This document shows, in pieces, positions 41,422 through 50,404 of a stretch of 64,000 bases of DNA. The translations under genes were made by a program, and so were the position numbers. Source of the stretch: Neobacillus niacini (GTDB lineage: Bacteria; Bacillota; Bacilli; Bacillales; Cytobacillaceae); NCBI RefSeq assembly GCF_030817595.1, contig NZ_JAUSZN010000001.1, forward strand, positions 3,421,001 to 3,485,000, read 5' to 3'. Position 1 is the first letter of the stretch; each line of letters begins with the position of its first letter. The notes under the pieces are model-generated. The model did no database searches. It saw nothing but the letters and a program-made list of their open reading frames with translations, and was not told the origin of the DNA.

Positions 41422-42657
41422 ATGTCCACGTACACAAGGGACCGAAATCAATTTTACTCCAGATTTCCTGAATTTTGGTCCAACTTATACGGAAGCGAAT
41501 ACAGTCTTTATCATATTCAAAGCATTACAGAACAGACGCACACCGATTTGAAGGTAGCAACTGAACGAATGGGCAGGGTATTTTTTAAAACTGCCGGACT
41601 CCTGCGCAGTCTTGAAGACAAACAGCTTCTTGAACTTGGTTTTCCTGCCGCAAGTCTTCCATTTCTACGGATAAAAAGTCTTTTTCCTGAAACGGTTATC
41701 TCTCGATTTGATTTTGCTTTGACAAGCAGTGGTGTAAAAATGCTTGAGTTTAATGCTGATACCCCTACTTTTATTGTTGAATGCTTCAAAATCAACGGAG
41801 AGGCATGTACTGAATTCGAATATCGTAATCCCAATGAAAACCAAGAGCGGCTTCTGTCTTCTGGTATTACTAAAGCCGTCCTCGAATCGGGAAAAGGCCA
41901 TGTATCACCTAATGTGGTGTTCACAGCCCACCGTGACCATATCGAGGATTGGAATACAACGGTGTATTTAAGTCAGCTATGTAAAGTTCCTAATCAAATC
42001 GTCCCCCTATCAGACCTGCAAATTACGGATGGTGCACTTTTAGATTCTAATGGTGTACCCATCGATGTTTTATATCGCCAGACCTATCCTCTTGAACATT
42101 TACTTGAGGATCGAGATCCAAATACAGGAGATCTGGTAGGGGTTGAATTATTACAACTTGTGAAGGACCGAAAATTAGCCATGGTTAATCCTGTTTCAGC
42201 ATTTCTGCTTCAACCAAAATCCATTCAGTGTCTTATATGGGGCTTAGCAGAAAATGAAGGATTTTATACGAAGGAAGAACAAGATTGGATAAAAACATAT
42301 ATGCTGCCTACCTACCTTGAAACAGATGGATTTGCAGGTACCGCTTCATATGTCCAGAAACCATCTTTCGGAAGAGAAGGAGACACCATTACCATATGGG
42401 ATCAACACAGCGAAGTAGACACACAAAATCCCTCCCAAACTTACAATAACGAACTGCCTGTCTATCAGTCGTATGTCCCTCTTCCTGTTGTTTCACTTGA
42501 AACAGAAAAGGGTTTCGAAGAACTATCTATTGTATTTGGGTCTTTCCTTATTGCTGGGAAACCGAGCAGTATTGGAATCCGAGCGGGTGGAAAAATCACA
42601 GGAAATGAATCTTACTTCTTACCAGTAGGAATAAAAAAGGAGGAGTTTAATTGTTAG
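41422..42657 (+). CDS. Glutathionylspermidine synthase-like ATP-grasp protein (YjfC/YgiC)
   Basis: A 411-residue member of the GSP synthase C-terminal family (YjfC/YgiC), with ATP-grasp-type features: FNADTPTFIVECF near 110, TYLETDGFAGTASYVQKPSFGREGDTI near 300-325 and the end SIGIRAGGKITGNESYFLPVG. It lacks the amidase half of E. coli Gss. These stand-alone proteins have no proven GSP synthesis; they may ligate a peptide or modify the neighbouring lipoprotein. Starts 5 bp after the lipoprotein gene and overlaps the DUF350 gene by 7 bp. Confidence 0.85.
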   Translation: MSTYTRDRNQFYSRFPEFWSNLYGSEYSLYHIQSITEQTHTDLKVATERMGRVFFKTAGLLRSLEDKQLLELGFPAASLPFLRIKSLFPETVISRFDFALTSSGVKMLEFNADTPTFIVECFKINGEACTEFEYRNPNENQERLLSSGITKAVLESGKGHVSPNVVFTAHRDHIEDWNTTVYLSQLCKVPNQIVPLSDLQITDGALLDSNGVPIDVLYRQTYPLEHLLEDRDPNTGDLVGVELLQLVKDRKLAMVNPVSAFLLQPKSIQCLIWGLAENEGFYTKEEQDWIKTYMLPTYLETDGFAGTASYVQKPSFGREGDTITIWDQHSEVDTQNPSQTYNNELPVYQSYVPLPVVSLETEKGFEELSIVFGSFLIAGKPSSIGIRAGGKITGNESYFLPVGIKKEEFNC

Positions 42658-43040
42658 ATTTCTTAATCTATTTGGCTGTTTCTTTAGCTTTATTACTCGT
42701 TGGACTCTTTTTAATGGAAATCACCACAAAGGTCAAGGAATTCGCCTTAATGGCAAAAGGAAATAAAGCTGCAAGCTATGTTCTGGGAGGAAGGCTTCTA
42801 GGGCTGGCAATTGTTTTATATTCTGCACTGGCTAACTCCATCTCGCTAGTAGATATGGTCATTTGGGGAGGAGTTGGAATCGCAGCGCAGATTATTGTCT
42901 TTTACCTAACTGAATGGGTCACACCTCGGAGGTTTAACGTATCCCAGAGCATTGAAGAGAATAATACTGCCGTTGGTCTTTTTCTACTATTATTGTCCGT
43001 ATCTATTGGGATTGTTATTGCTGGTTGTTTGACATATTAA
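42651..43040 (+). CDS. DUF350 membrane protein (YjfL-like)
   Basis: A 129-residue protein with four membrane segments (about 4-22, 44-62, 70-88, 106-126) of the DUF350/YjfL family; the motif FLMEITTKVKEFALMAKGNKAA between segments 1 and 2 fits. TTG start behind GGAGGAG, inside the end of the yjfC-like gene. Together with that gene and the lipoprotein it makes a three-gene module also found in Gram-negatives. Function unknown; envelope stress is a guess from E. coli context with PspA-like YjfJ. Confidence 0.83.
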   Translation: MLDFLIYLAVSLALLLVGLFLMEITTKVKEFALMAKGNKAASYVLGGRLLGLAIVLYSALANSISLVDMVIWGGVGIAAQIIVFYLTEWVTPRRFNVSQSIEENNTAVGLFLLLLSVSIGIVIAGCLTY

Positions 43041-43071
43041 AAAACGCATCTTCTAAGGTGCGTTTTTTTAT
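43040..43071. terminator. Bidirectional terminator between DUF350 and yugO
   Basis: AAAAAACGCA with TGCGTTTTTT around a 10-nt loop; T7 on the + side and A6 on the other. Confidence 0.87.
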
Positions 43072-44096
43072 AGCTTTTGATATGTAAGCTTATCACAGAT
43101 GATAAATAATCTAGCTCCCTTAGGAATCGGCTCATTCCATTTCTTAAGTATGTTCAAATCATTCCTATCGGCTATTAACTGTGCCCCTTTTTCTTTAAGT
43201 TGTTCATATGCTGCACCATACGTTTTCCACTCAGGATTTACGCGGACTTCCCAAAGATCACTTCCCCCATCTCCATCCTGTCTGCTTAGCAATTGTGTAA
43301 ATAGGTGGCTTGCTCCTTTCATTTGTGCCGACTTCGCCATTAGGTTGGACACAGACCCATTTGATAAGATAAACTCATCAATCTTTACATGCTTAAAATT
43401 ATCAACATGCTTTTCGTTTACGATTTCTGCAATCGTATAAATACTATTATCTGTTCGATCATCGTAACGTTCGATGGACGATGCAACTAAAAGGGTTTTT
43501 CCATCCACTAAGTCAGGATTAGCAATACCTTCAGCTGCAAACAGCAAAACAGCTTGAGCATTTTCAATTTTTGACTTACTTAATGTCTCTACATCCGTCG
43601 GACTACCTTGAATATAATGAAATCGTTCATGCTCAAAAGGAGTCTTTTCAAATTCATCTATCAATACGATATCTGTTTTCTCGTCACCTAATAATAATTC
43701 TTTAATGGTACTCTTACTTTTGGCAGTCCAGCCAATTATGACAAAGTGATTTTCACCTTTGTAAAACAACTTCCCCTCCTCCTTCCGCTTTTTATACTGG
43801 GAGACCCCCTCAACAATCACCCCAATAACGGTTCCAAATAGACCAATACCCAAAGTATAAACCACAATCATAGCCCACGTTCTTCCTGCTTCAGTAGTTG
43901 GATATACATCTCCATAGCCTACCGTAGTCATCGTTGTAAGAATCCACCACACAGCATGTAAGCTGCTTTCAAACGTCTTAGGCTCTATAATTCGCATAAT
44001 TTCTGCATTTACGATAATAAAAAGCAAGGTAAACAGAATCACTGTTCGATATTTGTACCGTGAGGCTGTGAGGAACAGTTTACGAAAAAAAAGCAT
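43068..44096 (-). CDS. YugO-type potassium channel with TrkA-N (RCK) domain
   Basis: Potassium channel subunit, 342 residues. Two membrane helices (about 13-33 and 65-95) flank a pore loop with the selectivity filter TTVGYGD. The cytoplasmic part is a TrkA-N/RCK domain (HFVIIGWTAKSKSTIKELLLGD; binds nucleotides or ions). This is the layout of B. subtilis YugO, needed for potassium signalling in biofilms. The start at 44096 follows AGGAGGGG. Upstream is a 487-bp gene-free region that contains a folded-RNA candidate, possibly its leader. Confidence 0.87.
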   Translation of the reverse strand: MLFFRKLFLTASRYKYRTVILFTLLFIIVNAEIMRIIEPKTFESSLHAVWWILTTMTTVGYGDVYPTTEAGRTWAMIVVYTLGIGLFGTVIGVIVEGVSQYKKRKEEGKLFYKGENHFVIIGWTAKSKSTIKELLLGDEKTDIVLIDEFEKTPFEHERFHYIQGSPTDVETLSKSKIENAQAVLLFAAEGIANPDLVDGKTLLVASSIERYDDRTDNSIYTIAEIVNEKHVDNFKHVKIDEFILSNGSVSNLMAKSAQMKGASHLFTQLLSRQDGDGGSDLWEVRVNPEWKTYGAAYEQLKEKGAQLIADRNDLNILKKWNEPIPKGARLFIICDKLTYQKL

Positions 44097-44198
44097 TTTT
44101 CCCCTCCTTTCCATTTCTACTACTATAATTTCTACTTAGGGTTCTTATTTCCTTTTTTTGAAAAATAAGTGCGAATAATATCTTTGCCAGATATTATA

Positions 44199-44227
44199 TT
44201 GACAAATCCAACAGTAGGGTGTAATAT
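44199..44227 (+). promoter_or_regulatory. Plus-strand promoter inside the yugO upstream gap
   Basis: A perfect TTGACA (44199-44204), 17-bp spacer and TAATAT (44222-44227, four of six matches). It points away from yugO, toward the folded-RNA candidate at 44330-44425, with no ORF downstream. Confidence 0.5.
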
Positions 44228-44329
44228 TATTAATTGTGCTTTAGATTTTATGTAACTTGTAATAGATAGATAACGCAATGTAAGAATTTTTTTCTGGCAT
44301 TCTGCTTATGTTTTAAAAGTAAAACTTAT

Positions 44330-44425
44330 TCACGCTGGATCGGCTTCGGAGCCGTAAGGATGTAAGAGAGGTAGGGCTTACATCGTTTAGGTATAAACCA
44401 TCAGGTGGAAGAGTAACCGCGGCAA
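44330..44425 (+). ncRNA. Candidate structured RNA, unknown class
   Basis: Three hairpins stand side by side: CGGCT-TCGG-AGCCG (44341-44354), GATGTAAG/CTTACATC (44359-44384) and GTTTA-GGTA-TAAAC (44385-44398), followed by AGGTGGAAGAGTAACCGCGG. This GC-rich block sits in an AT-rich 487-bp gap without genes. Strand is uncertain: a plus promoter lies upstream, but on the minus strand it would be a leader of the potassium channel gene. I compared it from memory with T-box, c-di-AMP, c-di-GMP and common riboswitch classes and found no match. No other feature is seen in the gap. Confidence 0.4.
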
Positions 44426-44529
44426 ATTGGTCTTTTAATACCATTTATTATATATAAATACTTACCTTGCGATGGCTGACAATCAGAAACAACCATTCAC
44501 AAGTTACAATAGTGGTCCATCTAGGATCA

Positions 44530-44564
44530 AAGCAAAAGAAGGCAGAGGATATTCCTCTGCCTTC
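44530..44564 (-). terminator. Terminator after the ThrE_2 gene
   Basis: Perfect 12-bp stem GAAGGCAGAGGA/TCCTCTGCCTTC with a 3-nt loop; TTTTGCTTTG follows on the minus strand. Confidence 0.85.
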
Positions 44565-44583
44565 GTCCAATTTATAAGAAATT

Positions 44584-45024
44584 TCAAGGACGTACAGCCT
44601 TAATTTTTCGTACCACTTGATTGATAACTTCTGAAAAAACAAGACCAAATGCAATCGATCCTGATAGTAACGTTACTTTTGCTCCTAATGCTAATGCTTG
44701 AAAGTAATCGTCCTCGACAAAGTTTCTCATTGTATCGTAGGCTAAACCACCAGGAACTAAAGGAATGATTCCTGCAACACTAAAAATAATAACAGGTGTT
44801 TTATAAAACTTAGCTAACTCCTGACTGACTATCCCTACAAAAAGGGTGGCTCCTAGTGTGGCTAAAACGGGATCTCCCGAATACTTTTCCGCTATATAAT
44901 AGATAATCCATCCACCCATTCCAACAAGTCCGCATTTTACTAACGTCTCCTTTGGTGCATTAAAAATCACTCCAAAAGCGGCCGTGGCAATAAAGCTTGT
45001 AATTAATTGTCCAATGATATCCAC
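44584..45024 (-). CDS. Threonine/serine exporter, small subunit (ThrE_2, DUF3815)
   Basis: Small membrane half of a split ThrE-type exporter, about 146 residues with four membrane segments. The family stretch VAGIIPLVPGGLAYDTMRNF is present. The GTG at 45024 (VDIIGQLI) is favoured because TGGAGG lies 6 nt before it; the ATG seven codons earlier overlaps this site. It follows the large half by 13 bp. In E. coli the equivalent pair is YjjB/YjjP. Substrates may be threonine/serine or dicarboxylates. Confidence 0.85.
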   Translation of the reverse strand: MDIIGQLITSFIATAAFGVIFNAPKETLVKCGLVGMGGWIIYYIAEKYSGDPVLATLGATLFVGIVSQELAKFYKTPVIIFSVAGIIPLVPGGLAYDTMRNFVEDDYFQALALGAKVTLLSGSIAFGLVFSEVINQVVRKIKAVRP

Positions 45025-45037
45025 ATTAAACCTCCAT

Positions 45038-45799
45038 TTACACAAAAGATAAAACTACTGCAATTCCAGATCCGATAGCAAAAGCTGTTAACAATGCTTC
45101 CGCACCTTTAGATAATCCCGAAACTAAATGTCCCGCCATTAAATCTCTTACTGCATTCGTGACTAAAAGCCCTGGAACTAACGTCATCACGGACCCAATA
45201 ATAATTTTATCTAACTGCTGCCCTGCTCCTATTTTCACAAGGAAAAAGGATAGTAAGCCAATAATGAATGAGGCCAAAAATTCTGAGAAAAACTTCACAG
45301 GTATATAACGGTGAAAATATAAAAAACCGATATAACCTACTCCTCCAGATAACATGGCTGGGATAAAATCAATCCACTCACCCATAAACATAATCATAAA
45401 ACATCCACTGGCAATTGAGGCTGCTGCAACCTGAACCATAAATGGAAAGGTTACATTTAAAGCATCGAGCTCTTTTAGAAGTGTTAGAGCTGATTCCAGA
45501 TTTAATTCACCACTAGTAATCCTACGTGAAATACTATTTACCATAGCTACTTTTTTTAAGTCGGTAGACCTTGTTGATATTCGAATTAATTTCGTTTTGG
45601 TGGGTTCAGCACCTTCTGCTGAAAAAATAATCCCTGTTGGTGTTACATAACTGTGTGAATTTTCAATTCCAAACGCAGCGGCCATTCTCATCATCGTATC
45701 CTCAACTCGATAGGTTTCTCCACCGCTTTGAAGCATAATTTTCCCCGCAAGCAAACATACTTCCATTATTTCATATGTGAGTGTTTTTTCATTTTCCAT
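45038..45799 (-). CDS. Threonine/serine exporter, large subunit (ThrE, DUF1212)
   Basis: Large half of the split ThrE exporter, 253 residues. The N-terminal cytoplasmic domain has the DUF1212 signature LLAGKIMLQSGGETYRVEDTM and SYVTPTGIIFS; five membrane segments follow from about residue 115, with VMTLVPGLLVTNAVRDLMAGHL near the end. Paired with the ThrE_2 gene downstream in one operon. Probably exports threonine, serine or related solutes using the proton gradient. Confidence 0.88.
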   Translation of the reverse strand: MENEKTLTYEIMEVCLLAGKIMLQSGGETYRVEDTMMRMAAAFGIENSHSYVTPTGIIFSAEGAEPTKTKLIRISTRSTDLKKVAMVNSISRRITSGELNLESALTLLKELDALNVTFPFMVQVAAASIASGCFMIMFMGEWIDFIPAMLSGGVGYIGFLYFHRYIPVKFFSEFLASFIIGLLSFFLVKIGAGQQLDKIIIGSVMTLVPGLLVTNAVRDLMAGHLVSGLSKGAEALLTAFAIGSGIAVVLSFV

Positions 45800-45887
45800 C
45801 TAACGTTCACCACATTACACTTTCTTTTTATGATTTCTTAAGTTTAATCAAAAACCTTCTGTTTATCAATCAAATAGACGTCAAAAG

Positions 45888-45913
45888 AAAAAAAGCAGGA
45901 GCTCCTGCTTTTT
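45888..45913 (-). terminator. Terminator after the YfkAB gene
   Basis: Self-complementary AAAAGCAGGAGCTCCTGCTTTT, T-run on both strands; the gene stop lies at its edge. Confidence 0.85.
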
Positions 45914-47031
45914 TATTTGCTTATATTGTTTTGGAGATTAGAAAAATCCAAATCCTGATAATAACTATTTTTAACTAAAATATTCGGACCAAGACACGAT
46001 ACAGCAGAACAATGACAACTCAATTCCTTAGCAATCGCAGAAGATTGCCAGTTTTCATACGCGTCAGTCAGCTTTGTATTTAGGACATTCCCGAGTGGCG
46101 GTGTATCACCAAAATCAGTAACGATAATATCCCCATTAAAAATATTAACATTTAGACGTGACCGTCCATCAGGATCATTTCTAACCGTTACATTTCTGCT
46201 TTGATAGAGTCTAGTTAATAGCTTTAAATCCTCTTCTTTATGACTGCACGCATAAAAAGGAAGTGTACCAAAAAGCATCCATACATTATCATCACGAACA
46301 TCTAATAAATGATGAATAGCTTCTCTAATTTCATTCAGGGATAACGTTTCTAGATTACTAGCAAAATCACTTGGATACATAGGGTGGACCTCATGTCGCT
46401 GACACAGCATCTCATCAACAATTTGGCGATGAATTTTCTCCAAATGCGGCAATGTTCGTTTGTTAAGCATTGTTTCCGCAGATACCATGACACCAGCCTT
46501 TACTAATTCCCTGCTGTTTTCTATCATTCTGTTAAAATACTTTTCTCGTTGTTTGAAATCAGGTTTATTTGCCATCCTAGCAAATCCACCTTCAACAAAA
46601 TCATCTACTGTTCCCCAATTATGCGAGATATGTAAAACATCCAAATAAGGAATAATCAATTCATAGCGTGCTAAATCGAGCGTTAAATTCGAATTGATTT
46701 GCGTCCGAACTCCATGTTCATGTGCATATTTTAATATTGGCACCACGTAATTTTTTATAGAAGACAAGGAAAGCATCGGCTCGCCACCTGTAATACTAAG
46801 TGACCGAAGAGTTGGAATTTCATCTAACCTCTGCAAAAGCAACTCCAGCGGAAGTGCTGCAGGGTCTTTTGTTTGAAGGGTGTACCCTACTGCACAATGC
46901 TCACAGCGCATATTACATAAAGTTGTTGTCGTGAATTCGATATTGGTAAGCTGCGGTTTTCCGTATTGTTTTATATCATTATAAGCTTCCCATGGATCAT
47001 AATCAGGGGTTATCTTTTTCAAATAGGACAT
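45913..47031 (-). CDS. yfkAB: YfkAB, radical SAM/CxCxxxxC protein
   Basis: Radical SAM enzyme of 372 residues. The SAM cluster motif is CNMRCEHC (CxxxCxxC, about 38-45), followed by the SAM-binding GGEP. The C-terminal signature CHCSAVSC (CxCxxxxC) defines the YfkAB family and suggests an extra Fe-S cluster. Start behind AAGGAG. Single gene. Reaction unknown; although radical SAM enzymes modify peptides in other systems, this family is a conserved housekeeping-type protein in Bacillus and is 11 kb from the CWWC peptide gene. Confidence 0.9.
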   Translation of the reverse strand: MSYLKKITPDYDPWEAYNDIKQYGKPQLTNIEFTTTTLCNMRCEHCAVGYTLQTKDPAALPLELLLQRLDEIPTLRSLSITGGEPMLSLSSIKNYVVPILKYAHEHGVRTQINSNLTLDLARYELIIPYLDVLHISHNWGTVDDFVEGGFARMANKPDFKQREKYFNRMIENSRELVKAGVMVSAETMLNKRTLPHLEKIHRQIVDEMLCQRHEVHPMYPSDFASNLETLSLNEIREAIHHLLDVRDDNVWMLFGTLPFYACSHKEEDLKLLTRLYQSRNVTVRNDPDGRSRLNVNIFNGDIIVTDFGDTPPLGNVLNTKLTDAYENWQSSAIAKELSCHCSAVSCLGPNILVKNSYYQDLDFSNLQNNISK

Positions 47032-47222
47032 AGCAAACTCCTTAGAACAGTATTAGAAAAACCACTTCATTATAGCCGAAATATGGTTTTTATGGATAAT
47101 TTAATGCTTTTTAAGAAACTTATGTTAGTAATTTATCTATTATTCTATGCATGCATAATTTAATGTACTATGATTGACACTAAAAAGATAGAATTTGTTA
47201 TCGATGGATGGTGATAAGAAAA

Positions 47223-48011
47223 ATGGAAATGCCGCTCTTGAGTGAGGTAGAAAAGCTGGCGTTAAAGAAAGTAAAAATCTATAGACAAAGCAGGTTAAGG
47301 TATATTTTACGAGCCATGCTAGCAAGTATGTTTATCGGATTTGGTGTAATCGTTGCTTTTAAGACTGGTAACTACTTTTATTTGGAACATTCCCCGTTTG
47401 CCTACCCGATGGCCGCCCTTACCTTTGGGGCAGCAATTATTTTAATAGCCTACGGCGGAGGAGATTTGTTTACTGGTAATACTTTTTATTATACCTATGC
47501 AGCACTAAGAAGGAAAATGGCTTGGTTAGAAGTGACCCAGCTCTGGGTTAGCAGCTACATAGGAAATATTTTAGGTGCAGCAGTTTTTGCTTTTTTAATT
47601 TTCACAACAGGTCTTTATGAAGAATCATCGGTTAATGGCTTTTTATTAAGTGTTGTGGAAAAGAAAATGCAAGTTCCAACGATGGAATTGTTTTTTCGAG
47701 GAATTCTGTGTAATTGGCTCGTTTGTCTAGCCTTCTTTATCCCAATGGGTCTAAAAGGCGACGGACCAAAAATGTTTTCGATGATGCTTTTTGTATTCTG
47801 CTTTTTTATTTCCGGCTATGAGCACAGCATTGCCAATATGTGTACGTTTGCCATTGCGTTAGTGTTGAATCATCCTGGGACAATCTCATGGGGCGGTGTT
47901 TTCCATAACCTAATCCCAGTAACCATTGGCAACTTGATTGGCGGAGGTATATTAATGGCTTGGATGTATCATTTTGTTAATAAACCTTTTTTGGATGAGT
48001 ATAAGGAATGA
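47223..48011 (+). CDS. Formate/nitrite transporter family protein
   Basis: Channel of the FNT family (FocA/NirC; B. subtilis YwcJ type), about 262 residues with six membrane segments. FNT hallmarks are GGDLFTGN at helix 2 and NWLVCLAFFI with HSIANM near helix 5. The ATG at 47223 with GGTGAT upstream is chosen; an ATG five codons earlier has no ribosome site. Nitrite export is attractive because of the probable nitrate reductase operon 14 kb away, but formate is equally possible. Single gene. Confidence 0.87.
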   Translation: MEMPLLSEVEKLALKKVKIYRQSRLRYILRAMLASMFIGFGVIVAFKTGNYFYLEHSPFAYPMAALTFGAAIILIAYGGGDLFTGNTFYYTYAALRRKMAWLEVTQLWVSSYIGNILGAAVFAFLIFTTGLYEESSVNGFLLSVVEKKMQVPTMELFFRGILCNWLVCLAFFIPMGLKGDGPKMFSMMLFVFCFFISGYEHSIANMCTFAIALVLNHPGTISWGGVFHNLIPVTIGNLIGGGILMAWMYHFVNKPFLDEYKE

Positions 48012-48016
48012 TTCTT

Positions 48017-48075
48017 TATCGACAAATTCCCGGGAAATATCAACAAATTAACACGGCAGACGACAAATACATAAT
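48017..48075 (+). repeat. Array D: short TATCRACAAAT array
   Basis: Three units: TATCGACAAATT at 48017, TATCAACAAATT at 48038 and the decayed AGACGACAAATA at about 48058, spaced 21 and 20 bp. It follows the FNT gene stop and resembles arrays A-C in core and period. Confidence 0.6.
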
Positions 48076-48114
48076 TAATTTGCTACGCATTTTATAATCT
48101 ATGATAAACAATGA

Positions 48115-48147
48115 AAAACACTGGATGTGAGTTCAATCCAGTGTTTT
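48115..48147 (-). terminator. Terminator after recQ
   Basis: Stem AAAACACTGGAT with ATCCAGTGTTTT, 9-nt loop, T-rich on both sides. Confidence 0.85.
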
Positions 48148-48156
48148 CTTCTATCC

Positions 48157-50286
48157 TTATTTATTTTTGCTTAAAAAGTATATATACCCTTTTATCATGA
48201 AGTAACTTACTTCTTCAGGTAACTGTTCTTTGATAGGCTTTAAACGATCTCTGCCAACCTCTTCCACTACTTTTTCTATTAATTGAAGGTAATCAGCAGG
48301 AATAAGCCTGGTGAAATCTACTGACATTCCTTGTTGTGCACATTGAATTAAATGGTTTTCAACCGTGCTCAGTGCCAGATCACGTTTTTGGGCAATTTGT
48401 TCTATTGATACGTTTTGCTCGTGCAACTGGAAGGTCTCTAAGTGTGAATCACCAACTGCTTTTTTAGTGGCCTTTTTGGGAGTAGCAGCCTGTGGCTGCT
48501 CGGCTTGGCGTTCTGGATGTGCTTCACAAAATGAACGAATGGCTTGAATAAAATTAAGTCCATATTTCTTCAGTTTATGTTCTCCTACTCCACTTACATT
48601 TAAAAATTCCTCGTTTGTCCGGGGCAGTCTAGCACACATGTCTTTTAACGCAGCATCAGAAAAAATAACAAATGGCGGCACTTTTTCTGTTTCAGCAATC
48701 GCCCTTCTTACTTCACGTAAGGTTTCGAACAATGGGTCATCCTGTGAAATTTCTCTAACTTTAACAGTTTCTCTGCGATGGACTTGTTCTTTTCCAAGCA
48801 AGACATCTTTTCCTTTAGGAGAAACAAATATAGTAGGAAATTGTCCTTGTTCTATTGCAATTAGTTCTTGAGAGATTAAGAACTCGATAAAATCACTGAC
48901 TTCCTTTGAACCTTTTTCCTTCATAATTCCGTACGTAGTAAGCTTATCAAAGCCCATTTCTGTCACTTTTTTATTCTTGGATCCTGTTAGTACTTGAGCT
49001 GTCAGTGTTTTACCAAATCTCTGTCCCATTCTGATTATACAAGACATTACCATTTGCGCTTCTTTTGTTACATCGTTACTTGAGCGGGAATCGAGACAAT
49101 TCCCACACCTTCCGCATGTCTCGGTTTCTGTTTCCCCAAAATATTTTAAAATAAACTCTTGCAAACAGTTTTCTGTGTGGCAGTAGTCGACCATTTGCTG
49201 CAGCTTTTCAAGTTCCGCATGAATTCGGGACCGATCACTCGATTGGTCAATTAAAAAACGTTGAACTTGGACATCTTGGGAGGAGTAAAGGAGAATACAT
49301 TCACTCTCGAGTCCGTCCCTGCCAGCACGTCCCGCCTCTTGATAGTAGCTCTCCATATTTTTGGGGAGTTGGAAATGGAGGACATATCGGATGTTAGACT
49401 TATCGATTCCCATCCCAAAAGCTGATGTTGCCACCATAACGGAGGCTTCATCTTTTAAAAATCGATCCTGCTCGCTGATGCGCTCGGCGTCTCCCATTCC
49501 TGCATGATAACGGGCGACATTGATGTTTTCCTTTTTTAGTCTTTCATAAAGCTGGTCAACGTTTTTCCGGGTGGCTGCATAGATGATACCTGCTTCTTTT
49601 TCATTCTTTTTTAAATAATCTCTAACAAAGTGAAGTCTGTCTTGACCTTTAATTACAGAAAAAGTAAGGTTCTCTCTTTCGAATCCAGTAATGATTGAAT
49701 TCTCTTCTTCGATATTGAGTGTTTCACAGATATCGTCCCGAACCCTTGGTGTTGCGGTTGCGGTTAGAGCAATGACATTCGGTTTTTGCGGAAGGCTTCG
49801 GACCATTTGCTGGATATGGCGGTAGCTTGGGCGAAAATCATGTCCCCATTGTGAAATACAATGTGCTTCATCAACTGCTACTAAAGGAATGTCCATTTGT
49901 TTAAGGTCCTCGATAAATTCACGAGATTCTAGCCGCTCGGGTGCTACGTAGAGGAGCTTGTACATTCCTTGTTTTGCTTCCCAGATTCGTTGGTTGGCTT
50001 CATTGTAATTGAGTGAGCTATTGATAAAAGTTGCAGGAATTCCTACCTGTACGAGGGCATCGACTTGATCCTTCATAAGTGAGATTAACGGGGATATTAC
50101 AATCGTGGTACCAGGTAGAACAAGTGCAGGAATTTGATAACAAATTGATTTTCCTCCGCCAGTTGGCATAACACAAATCGTGTTTTCTCCAGCTAATACA
50201 GATTGGATAGCAAGCTCCTGCCCGTTTCGAAAGGATGAATAGCCAAAATGAGATTCTAACAATTGTTGAGCTTTTTCAAATAACAA
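48157..50286 (-). CDS. recQ: RecQ DNA helicase
   Basis: 3'-5' DNA helicase of recombination and replication fork repair, 709 residues. Core motifs are MPTGGGKSICYQ (Walker A), DEAHCISQWGHDFRPSY (motif II and RecQ aromatic loop), TATATP and QEAGRAGRDG. A zinc site (C...CGRCGNC), RQC winged helix and HRDC domain (from DDPLFETLREVRRAIA) follow. The last about 100 residues form a helix-turn-helix-type C-terminal extension after a Lys/Ala-rich linker, as in Bacillus RecQ. Single gene, preceded by array C. Confidence 0.95.
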   Translation of the reverse strand: MLFEKAQQLLESHFGYSSFRNGQELAIQSVLAGENTICVMPTGGGKSICYQIPALVLPGTTIVISPLISLMKDQVDALVQVGIPATFINSSLNYNEANQRIWEAKQGMYKLLYVAPERLESREFIEDLKQMDIPLVAVDEAHCISQWGHDFRPSYRHIQQMVRSLPQKPNVIALTATATPRVRDDICETLNIEEENSIITGFERENLTFSVIKGQDRLHFVRDYLKKNEKEAGIIYAATRKNVDQLYERLKKENINVARYHAGMGDAERISEQDRFLKDEASVMVATSAFGMGIDKSNIRYVLHFQLPKNMESYYQEAGRAGRDGLESECILLYSSQDVQVQRFLIDQSSDRSRIHAELEKLQQMVDYCHTENCLQEFILKYFGETETETCGRCGNCLDSRSSNDVTKEAQMVMSCIIRMGQRFGKTLTAQVLTGSKNKKVTEMGFDKLTTYGIMKEKGSKEVSDFIEFLISQELIAIEQGQFPTIFVSPKGKDVLLGKEQVHRRETVKVREISQDDPLFETLREVRRAIAETEKVPPFVIFSDAALKDMCARLPRTNEEFLNVSGVGEHKLKKYGLNFIQAIRSFCEAHPERQAEQPQAATPKKATKKAVGDSHLETFQLHEQNVSIEQIAQKRDLALSTVENHLIQCAQQGMSVDFTRLIPADYLQLIEKVVEEVGRDRLKPIKEQLPEEVSYFMIKGYIYFLSKNK

Positions 50287-50404
50287 AACGTCTCCCCCTT
50301 CTACTATTTAATCTTCTATCATTATACCTCTTTTTAGGATTATTCAAGAGAGTATTTTTCCTCTTAACGAGAGTGAATTGTGTTGCCCGAGAATAAAGTT
50401 CCAC

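Noticed and set aside
44330..44425. T-box leader or ydaO-type c-di-AMP riboswitch
   Set aside because: AGGTGG...ACCGCGG recalls the T-box sequence but has extra bases in the middle, and no synthetase or transporter follows on that strand. The ydaO core motifs (GGGGGACCCA, CCCGAATCCGTCAG) are not present.
45913..47031. Radical SAM maturase of the CWWC peptide
   Set aside because: The C-terminal CxCxxxxC motif and overall sequence identify YfkAB, a conserved stand-alone Bacillus protein, and it lies 11 kb from the peptide gene.
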